From JAGOBX01 sp017999075 [NCBI: Candidatus Babelota bacterium] (lineage in GTDB: Bacteria > JAGOBX01), in the NCBI GenBank assembly GCA_017999075.1, contig JAGOBX010000299.1:1-5100 (forward strand): a stretch of DNA of 5,100 bases, read 5' to 3'. The translations under genes and the position numbers were made by a program. The notes under the pieces are model-generated. The model was not told the origin of the DNA. It made no database searches and was given only the letters and a program-made list of their open reading frames with translations. Every line of letters starts with the position of its first letter. Within the stretch, counting starts at the first letter, position 1. Positions 1 through 5,100 of this stretch are shown here, in pieces.

Positions 1-17
1 ATTTCTATCTTTCTCAT
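1..17 (-). CDS. Possible 5' end of an unidentified gene leaving the window
   Basis: An ATG at 17-15 opens a reading frame (M R K I E, then the window ends). It is preceded at 8 bases by an AGGA ribosome binding site (26-29, inside AAAGGACAG). Only five codons are visible, so the product cannot be identified. The short leader between this start and a TGACCAGACACT sequence at 54-43 resembles the layout of an insertion sequence end followed by its first reading frame, but this is inference. It could equally be an ordinary downstream gene or a chance ATG. Confidence 0.35.
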
Positions 18-52
18 AGAAACTGTCCTTTGTTAATCGTTTAGTGTCTGGT

Positions 53-86
53 CAAAAAAAATATTATTAATACAAAAAAAATATTA
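53..86. repeat. Two copies of a 14-base AT-rich direct repeat
   Basis: CAAAAAAAATATTA occurs exactly at 53-66 and again at 73-86, a 20-base period. On the minus strand, the direction of the neighbouring genes, each copy reads TAATATTTTTTTTG, giving two T8 runs downstream of the lectin-like gene. They could be U-rich 3' tails, or simple low-complexity sequence beside a possible insertion site. Confidence 0.6.
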
Positions 87-110
87 AAAATTCAGTTATA
101 TAAAATAAGC

Positions 111-140
111 CTTAAAGCCTCCGAGATTGCTCGGCGTTTT
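111..140 (-). terminator. Candidate terminator of the lectin-like gene
   Basis: A perfect 5-bp stem, CCGAG (121-125) with CTCGG (130-134), closes a four-base loop directly after the stop codon at 142-144. Runs of A and T flank the stem on both sides (AAA at 114-116, TTTT at 137-140), so it could work in either direction. On the minus strand the stem is followed by AGGCTTTAAGGCTT rather than a clean T tract, and there is a mismatch below the stem. It is therefore a weak or decayed intrinsic terminator. Confidence 0.45.
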
Positions 141-141
141 C

Positions 142-3033
142 TTACTTTTTCTTGAATTCGCCAAGTTCTTTATTGCTTGCATCGAGTAATATCAATCTTC
201 CATCGTCTGTTAATGCGATATAATCCGCTTTAGTATAATTACTTATGCGTGCGCTATCACCGCAAGCGCTATTTTTCTCATTATAAATACTACACCACCC
301 TTTATCATATTTAACCATAACTCCAAGTCCGTATTGTATCTTGGAATCACTCATAGCAATCAGCGTTGAAGTTTTAACATTATTCATATAAAGGTCAACG
401 GTCTTTCCATTCTCTGAAAAGGTTAATTTCGCTGTTTTATTTTGCGAAACAATTGACTGGCCCGGTAACATAACAAATTGTAACGCAACCGGAGCAGTAA
501 ATTCAAAATTTTTCTTTGTGGACCAGAAAATTCTGTCATTATCCGCGCTTTTTAATACTAAATCACCTTCGTCGGTCAGTAATACTTTGTAAATCGGTTT
601 ATCTGGTAATTCTGCGGGAACTTTGTCTGTTTTGACTTGCCCGTTAAAACTAACATAACCGGTCATAAGATTAGTCTCTTTCCCATTCTGCATAAAATTC
701 AGGTATCTTTGAATAGTTTTGTCATTACCATCAAATAAAATATTAACTTCTTTCCCTTTATTATCGCAGATAACAATTCTATTGCCCTGATTTTCAAGAT
801 AAAATGTTTTATTCGGAGAATAGAATCTTTTTCCCGGAAAAATGACCTCATTTTTCGATATTTCGCCGCCGTAAATATCAGATGCATTTTCAAGGCCTTT
901 TTTAACTGTCATATATAAATTAATTTCAACAATTCCCCTTTTTAAACCAAAATCATCTGACCTTTTCGGATTCCGAATAATAAGTATGCCGCTATCCAAA
1001 AGCTCGAGCGGCGCGCCGGCGCATTCTTTTTTTGACCATTCTGAACCAGACATCACCTTTAAATTATCTTGAGAATATAAAACAGCAGCTTTTCCATCCT
1101 CTTGCATTTTGAATATTCTCTCACAGTTCAAATATTCCGTGTAATCTTTAAACGGGTAATTCCCAAAAGAATAAATTATTTCGCCATTTTCATCAAACAC
1201 GCTCAGCTCACCTTTATCTGTCCCGAAAGCAAACCTCAGTAAAAATTTTCCATTCGGCGATTTTAATCCGCCGAATTTATCGAATGATTCGCCGGGATTC
1301 AATTTTGACGGAAGATTTAAAGCAAATGCTTCTTTAACGCTCAATATTTTTCCGCCTTTTTTCCATAATATTTTACTGCCGTCTTTTGATTTAAGCGCTA
1401 AAAAACCATCGTTAGTGATTTCAAGATATGCGCCCGGATTTCCGTAGGTATCCGTAACTTCTGAGTTATTTACAGTTTTCTTAGAAATTCCGGTTAATGA
1501 ATTAAAAATAAATTTATTCTGATAATTACTATATACTACGAATCCGCCGTCTTCCTTAATCATTGATATACAATCTTGACTATTATAAGTTTTAGGCGAT
1601 TCCCAAAGAATACTCGCATTATCCTTTTCATCCATTGTGGCGTCAAAAAGCTTCCATTGCGCGCCTGAAAATTTTGCTTTATATTTTCCGTTCGGAGATT
1701 TTAATTCGAATCCGCTTGTAACTTCCTTATTTTTTAACAGGATATTTTCTTTACCTGCGTTTGGATTATCAATTTCAAACGCAGACCAGAGAACCTTACT
1801 GCCGTCTTTATTGTATAGCAACAGATTACCGTCGTCTGTTAATTGAAAATAAGCGTCAGGGTTTCCGGTGGTATAGGTCTGAAATGTCGGAAGATTTTTA
1901 GTATTTGTTTTATTGTCGCCAATATCGCTGCCGATTATTTTAAAGTTTCCGGTTTTACTGTCTAAATCACATTTATCATATCCCTGCGCCTGTCCTGTTT
2001 TCCAAATTACTTCGCCTGGCAGTTTTAATTCCTGCACTCCGCCAGCTATCCATTTAACAGGACAATTCCAATAGCATACATCAGGAGATTTTTTGATTAT
2101 TTTCAAACCATCGGTATGCGGCGCAACAAATTTAAATGAAGCGCAATATTCTCCATTTTTTGATTCAATATACATTCTATTGAAAAGACCCGAGAGATCC
2201 TTTGCGCTGAAAATATCCAATTGTTCAGGTATACTTCCCGTATTATGATTCCATATTATTTTACCCGATTCGTTTCGTCCGAGCAAATAACCGTCATCTG
2301 TAACTTCTAAATAAGAATTTGGATAAAAGGTTATTGGCGCAGAGTATGCTATCAGTGATTTTTTTTTAAAATCCGGAGGAATTGGCATATTAGCGAGATA
2401 ATCACTATAATTATTTTTAGTAGCGTCGGCAAATAGTTTATATTTAAATCTGCCGTTTACCGCATCCCATTCAATAGCATTTGGTATTTTATCCGTAGGC
2501 GATGTTGGTCCATTCCATGCGTATTTCCATATTTCTGCTGCTTTATACTCATTCGGCATTAATACAATATCGCCGTTTTTTGCAAATGTTAACATATATT
2601 TCGTGTTTGGCGAGAAAAAACTCGAGCCACAGTCTTTTATATTTCCGTTTTCAATTTTAGTGGCCGGAATCGACGCTCTCTGCATCGCTATTGCTGACTC
2701 TGCGCCGCTGCCTACGCTTTTGACGCCACGCCTGCTCCTAACATTTCTGTTATTTGATGAGTCCCTTGAAGAACTTGAATTACGGTCAACTGATGAATCT
2801 CTGCCTCTGTCAATACTTTTTGAACTGCGGCTGCTTCTTGAACTTCTGTCATTTGCAGTATTTCTTAAATTTTTTGAATTATGGTCCGCTGACGAATCGC
2901 TGCGGTTATCTGCGCTTCTTAAACTTCTATCTCGCCGGCTTCTAACATCACTTCTATCCGCTGCATTAACTGCGTTCAGCAGCAAGCATAAACTCATTGC
3001 AATACACACTGTTAAAATCAATAATTTTTTCAT
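142..3033 (-). CDS. Secreted protein with six bulb-lectin-like (B_lectin) modules
   Basis: This is a large exported protein of 963 aa, probably surface-attached or released; its ligand is unknown. Residues 1-24 form a Sec signal peptide (M-K-K, long hydrophobic core, V-N-A before A-D); no lipobox is present. Residues 26-107 are low complexity: about 19 Arg, 24 Ser, 11 Asp and no aromatics. The rest is six modules at about 131-261, 278-416, 432-557, 577-688, 731-837 and 854-959. Each opens with an S-P-N-G-K-Y-like strand (141, 291, 446, 592, 739, 863) and closes with an L-T-D-D-G-x-L-x-L-like strand, often ending in Trp. This is the pattern of beta-prism II bulb lectins (QxDxNxVxY). Module 2 (T-D-D-G-N-L-L-L-Y) fits best; the Gln is Thr in the five clear copies, so mannose binding is doubtful. 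The start at 3033 is preferred over an in-frame ATG at 3060 because it has AGCGAGG at 8 bases and starts the signal peptide. The gene is monocistronic by its own promoter and terminator. Confidence 0.85.
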   Translation of the reverse strand: MKKLLILTVCIAMSLCLLLNAVNAADRSDVRSRRDRSLRSADNRSDSSADHNSKNLRNTANDRSSRSSRSSKSIDRGRDSSVDRNSSSSRDSSNNRNVRSRRGVKSVGSGAESAIAMQRASIPATKIENGNIKDCGSSFFSPNTKYMLTFAKNGDIVLMPNEYKAAEIWKYAWNGPTSPTDKIPNAIEWDAVNGRFKYKLFADATKNNYSDYLANMPIPPDFKKKSLIAYSAPITFYPNSYLEVTDDGYLLGRNESGKIIWNHNTGSIPEQLDIFSAKDLSGLFNRMYIESKNGEYCASFKFVAPHTDGLKIIKKSPDVCYWNCPVKWIAGGVQELKLPGEVIWKTGQAQGYDKCDLDSKTGNFKIIGSDIGDNKTNTKNLPTFQTYTTGNPDAYFQLTDDGNLLLYNKDGSKVLWSAFEIDNPNAGKENILLKNKEVTSGFELKSPNGKYKAKFSGAQWKLFDATMDEKDNASILWESPKTYNSQDCISMIKEDGGFVVYSNYQNKFIFNSLTGISKKTVNNSEVTDTYGNPGAYLEITNDGFLALKSKDGSKILWKKGGKILSVKEAFALNLPSKLNPGESFDKFGGLKSPNGKFLLRFAFGTDKGELSVFDENGEIIYSFGNYPFKDYTEYLNCERIFKMQEDGKAAVLYSQDNLKVMSGSEWSKKECAGAPLELLDSGILIIRNPKRSDDFGLKRGIVEINLYMTVKKGLENASDIYGGEISKNEVIFPGKRFYSPNKTFYLENQGNRIVICDNKGKEVNILFDGNDKTIQRYLNFMQNGKETNLMTGYVSFNGQVKTDKVPAELPDKPIYKVLLTDEGDLVLKSADNDRIFWSTKKNFEFTAPVALQFVMLPGQSIVSQNKTAKLTFSENGKTVDLYMNNVKTSTLIAMSDSKIQYGLGVMVKYDKGWCSIYNEKNSACGDSARISNYTKADYIALTDDGRLILLDASNKELGEFKKK
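2775..2903. repeat. Degenerate 99-bp tandem repeat in the Arg/Ser-rich segment
   Basis: A 30-base core at 2775-2804 recurs at 2874-2903 with 25 of 30 identical bases, a period of 99 bases or 33 codons. In the protein this corresponds to two related stretches rich in R, S and D, each containing a D-S-S-x-D-x-N-S pattern. Similarity beyond the core is weaker but continues on both sides. The segment therefore appears to have grown by in-frame duplication and then diverged. Confidence 0.6.
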
Positions 3034-3041
3034 AAATAAAA

Positions 3042-3048
3042 CCTCGCT
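3042..3048 (-). promoter_or_regulatory. Ribosome binding site of the lectin-like gene
   Basis: AGCGAGG on the minus strand lies 8 bases before the ATG at 3033. The alternative in-frame ATG at 3060 has no such site, so this decides the start. The same heptamer serves the response regulator gene at 4232-4238. Confidence 0.75.
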
Positions 3049-3071
3049 AAAAAAAAACATTATTTAGGATA

Positions 3072-3100
3072 ATTATAACACAAAAACAGACGTTTGAAAA
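3072..3100 (-). promoter_or_regulatory. Sigma70-type promoter of the lectin-like gene
   Basis: A perfect TATAAT (3077-3072) is preceded by TTTTCA (3100-3095; 4 of 6 matches to TTGACA) with a 17-base spacer. The predicted transcript would start near 3065, giving a leader of about 32 bases that contains a T9 run (3057-3049) and the ribosome binding site. An ATG at 3060 would be almost leaderless from this promoter, which supports the downstream start. Confidence 0.65.
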
Positions 3101-3110
3101 GATAAGTAAA

Positions 3111-3142
3111 TGAGTGGGTTTTGAGTAGTAAAAAACTACTCA
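3111..3142. promoter_or_regulatory. Perfect dyad plus phased third half-site upstream of the promoter
   Basis: TGAGTAGT (3122-3129) and ACTACTCA (3135-3142) form a perfect 8-bp inverted repeat around an A5 loop. A further TGAGT begins at 3111, exactly 11 bases before the left arm and on the same face of the helix. No T tract follows on either strand, so it does not look like a terminator. Its place 10-40 bases upstream of the -35 box suits an activator site. The protein that binds is unknown; the adjacent LuxR-type regulator is only a guess. Confidence 0.5.
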
Positions 3143-3152
3143 TCAATTATTA

Positions 3153-3168
3153 AAAATTATATAATTTT
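3153..3168. repeat. 16-bp AT-only perfect palindrome
   Basis: AAAATTAT is followed directly by its reverse complement ATAATTTT. It lies upstream of the dyad in the intergenic spacer. It may be an A/T-rich up-element or nucleoid-protein site, but in sequence this AT-rich it may also be chance. The remaining spacer to 3275 shows no gene or other clear signal. Confidence 0.4.
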
Positions 3169-3275
3169 GTTTCGGGATATTTTTTGCCCTATTCAAGTCA
3201 TTTTCGAGTCGTATGTTATATTTGAATTTTAGTATTTATTTTGGTATCAGAATATTTTTCCTGTGATTATTTTTA

Positions 3276-3298
3276 AAACCATTGACAGTAAACGGCTT
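3276..3298 (-). terminator. Weak terminator candidate of the two-component operon
   Basis: On the minus strand AAGCCGTT pairs with AATGGTTT across a 7-base loop (8 bp, two of them G-T), followed by a short T run and A-rich sequence. It lies 32 bases after the stop codon of the response regulator. The stem is weak and the T tract short, so this is tentative, but the 270-base gap and separate promoter downstream make an operon end here reasonable. Confidence 0.35.
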
Positions 3299-3330
3299 AA
3301 CTTTATGAATTCCGCTGGTTTGAAGTTTCT

Positions 3331-4221
3331 TTATTTGATTTGCTGCGCAGAAAAATAATTATTTAGAAACACAAATAAATTGATTTTTTCGTCCTTGATC
3401 CCAAGTTTTTCTCTAATATTTTTTCTATGAAATCTGACAGATTCGAAAGAAATGTTTAGATTCGTAGAAATATCTTTTGACGACATTCCGGCGCGGACCA
3501 TATTTGCAATTTCCATTTCCCTCGAAGTAAATGATTTTGTAAGATAATTGAAAGTTTTGCCTTTTTCGCCGATAAGTTCCTTGATATTTATTTTTATCAG
3601 TTCAAGAATTTCCGATTCTTCTTTTGAAATTTTTAAAGCAAGTTTATTAATGAACGGCATTATTATTTTATGAATTGTTTCCTGAATGGATTCGTAAGTT
3701 TTGGTTCTGTCATGCTCTATCTTTCGAAGCACTTCTTCAAGCGTATAATTTATCATTGTCAATTCGTTTTCTTTTATTTCAAGCTCTTTTTTTTGAGATA
3801 AAATATCTTTATATTGATTTTCAATTATTTGATTTAGGTTTAAAGTAAAATCTCTGATTTTAAGCATATTATTAACGCGCGCAAGCAGTTCTTCAGATAT
3901 AAAAGGTTTTGTGACATAATCCTGACCGCCGCTTTCAAAACCAGAAACAATGCTATCTTTATCTGTGCTGCCTGTAACAAAAATTACCGGAATATCATTG
4001 AATTCTTTAAAGTTTCTGATTTCTTTACATATTTCAAAACCTGAACAATCAGGCAGTTTAACATCAAGCAGTATCAAATCTATTTTTTCTTTATGCAAAA
4101 TTTTAATAACATCTTTTCCCTTTGTTGATATGCTTAATAAAAATTTATTTTTTTTTAAAATACCAGCTAAAATTTTTATCGTGTCTTTATTATCTTCAAC
4201 TATCAATATTCTTTTATCCAT
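3331..4221 (-). CDS. Response regulator: receiver, coiled coil and LuxR-type DNA-binding domain
   Basis: This is a cytoplasmic transcription factor of 296 aa, presumably phosphorylated in a two-component pathway. The receiver domain spans about 3-122, with acidic pocket E9-D10, phosphoacceptor D53 in L-L-D-V-K-L-P, T83, and K105 in T-K-P; all catalytic positions are present. Residues 125-225 are charged and helical, probably coiled coil, and replace the short linker of NarL-type regulators. A LuxR-type helix-turn-helix fills about 227-292, with T-S-R-E-M-E, G-M-S-S-K-D-I-S, and recognition helix residues S-V-R-F-H-R-K-N-I-R-E-K-L-G. The helical region plus this HTH resembles the C-terminal half of PAS-LuxR regulators known from deltaproteobacteria, so a receiver here replaces the PAS sensor. 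The gene starts 5 bases after the stop of the hybrid kinase and is translationally coupled to it. Target genes are unknown; the secreted lectin-like gene downstream is a candidate. Confidence 0.9.
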   Translation of the reverse strand: MDKRILIVEDNKDTIKILAGILKKNKFLLSISTKGKDVIKILHKEKIDLILLDVKLPDCSGFEICKEIRNFKEFNDIPVIFVTGSTDKDSIVSGFESGGQDYVTKPFISEELLARVNNMLKIRDFTLNLNQIIENQYKDILSQKKELEIKENELTMINYTLEEVLRKIEHDRTKTYESIQETIHKIIMPFINKLALKISKEESEILELIKINIKELIGEKGKTFNYLTKSFTSREMEIANMVRAGMSSKDISTNLNISFESVRFHRKNIREKLGIKDEKINLFVFLNNYFSAQQIK

Positions 4222-4226
4222 ATAAT

Positions 4227-5100
4227 TTACGCCTCGCTATTGCCGCTGAATATAGATAATAATTTTTGCAATTCTTCAATGTCGAATTCAGCGCAGCAAC
4301 TGATAACCGAATCTGCCCAGCCGGCTATGCCCGCGTTATTTTTTGCTTCGTCCATATTTTTAATTTTAACGGCAAACGCCTCGATTTTATCTATTGAATT
4401 TGTCTGAATCAGTTCATCATATTCATCTTTGAAATTTTTAAAAATAATTTTTTTTAGGAGTTCTTTGTCGGATTTGTTTAACAATGTTGGTTTTTCTAAA
4501 TCGTCAAATGACAAATAATTTTTTAATTCATTTATCAATTTATCCATATCTATCGGTTTCCGCAAAAAAGCTTTAATGCCTGATTCGAAATATTCATCTT
4601 CTTGATTTTTTAATAATGATGCGCTGACTAAAATAACAGGTATTTTTTTCAGGCTGTCATAAGAATAAATTTGCTTTAAAACCTCAAGACCGTTAATATC
4701 CGGCAGTTTTGCGTCAAGTAAAATCAATTCCGGTTTTATTGATTCGGCTTTTTCAGTTCCTTCTTTGCCGTTATTTGCAATAAAAATATCCAACTGTATT
4801 TTTTTTAAAAAATTGCCGATTATATATTGACAGTCAGTATTATCTTCTATAAGTAAAATTTTTTGATTTTTAAACTTAATCTTTTCAAAGTTTATATTTC
4901 CAACCGAATAGCATTCATTCAAACTTTGATGAACTTTTATTTTTTTTATTTCAACGGTGAATTTGCTGCCTTTGTTTAATGCGCTCGTCAATCTGATTTC
5001 ACCGTTTATTTTTTCTGCAATCTGTTTTACTATAGCTAAACCCAAACCAGCGCTTTTATCAATGTTATAATAATCTTCTTTCATTTTTAATCTTTCAAAC
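4227..5100 (-). CDS. Hybrid sensor histidine kinase, C-terminal part (5' end outside window)
   Basis: This is the C-terminal part of a hybrid histidine kinase; its sensor, dimerisation domain and H box lie beyond 5100. Numbering is from the internal Met at 5084. The frame stays open upstream of that Met and reads F-E-R-L-K, matching the kinase F box, and then G-L-G-L-A-I-V (13-19) is the G2 box of the ATPase domain, ending near 47. Met 5084 is therefore not the start. A receiver domain covers about 74-192, with E80-D81, phosphoacceptor D124 in L-L-D-A-K-L-P, S154, and K176 in R-K-P. The last part (about 205-282) is helical and resembles the Hpt-like tail found on many hybrid kinases (W256, then F-D-I-E-E-L), but it contains no histidine and cannot act as a classical phosphotransfer domain. 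The gene is followed after 5 bases by the LuxR-type response regulator, its likely partner. Confidence 0.9.
   Translation of the reverse strand, partial: FERLKMKEDYYNIDKSAGLGLAIVKQIAEKINGEIRLTSALNKGSKFTVEIKKIKVHQSLNECYSVGNINFEKIKFKNQKILLIEDNTDCQYIIGNFLKKIQLDIFIANNGKEGTEKAESIKPELILLDAKLPDINGLEVLKQIYSYDSLKKIPVILVSASLLKNQEDEYFESGIKAFLRKPIDMDKLINELKNYLSFDDLEKPTLLNKSDKELLKKIIFKNFKDEYDELIQTNSIDKIEAFAVKIKNMDEAKNNAGIAGWADSVISCCAEFDIEELQKLLSIFSGNSEA
4232..4238 (-). promoter_or_regulatory. Ribosome binding site inside the end of the kinase gene
   Basis: AGCGAGG lies 10 bases before the ATG at 4221 and also encodes the final residues of the kinase. Ribosomes finishing the kinase would therefore uncover and reload on this site, which couples expression of the two proteins. 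Confidence 0.7.

Noticed and set aside
1637-1846. Plus-strand open frame of 69 codons
   Set aside because: It lies wholly inside the lectin-like gene in antisense, has no family features and no supporting ribosome binding site.
2959-3033. Lipoprotein signal peptide
   Set aside because: The two cysteines in the hydrophobic core lack a lipobox (no Gly, Ala or Ser directly before Cys), whereas a normal signal peptidase I site, V-N-A, is present.
3034-3060. ATG at 3060 as start of the lectin-like gene
   Set aside because: It has no ribosome binding site, would lie only about 5 bases from the predicted transcript start, and would put nine extra residues before a normal signal peptide.
2603-3067. 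Plus-strand open frame of 154 codons
   Set aside because: Its Leu-rich sequence is the antisense reading of the Arg/Ser-rich repeats and signal peptide region; the minus-strand frame has promoter, ribosome binding site and signal peptide.
3213-3266. Small hydrophobic plus-strand frame of 17 codons
   Set aside because: It has no ribosome binding site and its composition is what AT-rich spacer would give by chance.
3282-3309. Plus-strand promoter TTGACA with TATGAA at 16 bases
   Set aside because: No plus-strand gene follows, and TTGACA falls within the loop and arm of the terminator-like hairpin; an antisense transcript remains possible but unsupported.
3950-4225. Plus-strand open frame of 91 codons
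   Set aside because: It is antisense to the receiver domain of the response regulator, whose catalytic residues are all intact.
5082-5084. ATG at 5084 as start of the kinase gene
   Set aside because: The frame stays open to the window edge and encodes the F-box region of the ATPase domain; a start here would leave half a domain.

Overview
The window comes from an AT-rich bacterial genome (roughly one-third GC by eye). All supported genes lie on the minus strand. A classical Sec signal peptide, a hybrid histidine kinase and a receiver-LuxR regulator suggest a bacterium with elaborate signalling, probably with a Gram-negative type of envelope. The regulator's C-terminal half resembles the coiled-coil/LuxR proteins common in sulfate reducers and other deltaproteobacteria and in some uncultured phyla. 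I cannot assign a taxon from the sequence alone.

Read in the direction of transcription (high to low coordinates), the window opens inside a hybrid sensor kinase (4227 to beyond 5100). It shows the end of the ATPase domain, a receiver domain, and a helical Hpt-like tail with no histidine. Five bases after its stop codon, a response regulator begins (3331-4221; receiver, coiled coil, LuxR-type helix-turn-helix). Its Shine-Dalgarno sequence lies inside the last codons of the kinase gene, so the two form a translationally coupled two-component operon. A weak terminator-like hairpin follows at 3276-3298.

A 270-300 base AT-rich spacer (about 3034-3330) holds a good sigma70-type promoter. Upstream of it are a perfect 8-bp dyad plus a third half-site phased by 11 bp, and an AT-only palindrome. 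The promoter drives a large secreted protein (142-3033, 963 aa). This protein has a signal peptide, an Arg/Ser/Asp-rich low-complexity segment, and six diverged bulb-lectin-like (beta-prism II, B_lectin) modules filling the rest. The mannose-binding consensus is eroded: its Gln is replaced by Thr in the five clearest motif copies. The gene ends at a short hairpin (about 111-140).

The last 140 bases hold AT-rich direct repeats and, at 1-17, what looks like the start of another minus-strand gene with a good ribosome binding site. It may lie just inside the end of an insertion sequence.

A possible link is that the two-component pair controls the surface lectin-like protein through the dyad upstream of its promoter. 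That is inference from adjacency only. No RNA gene, CRISPR array or complete mobile element is visible.
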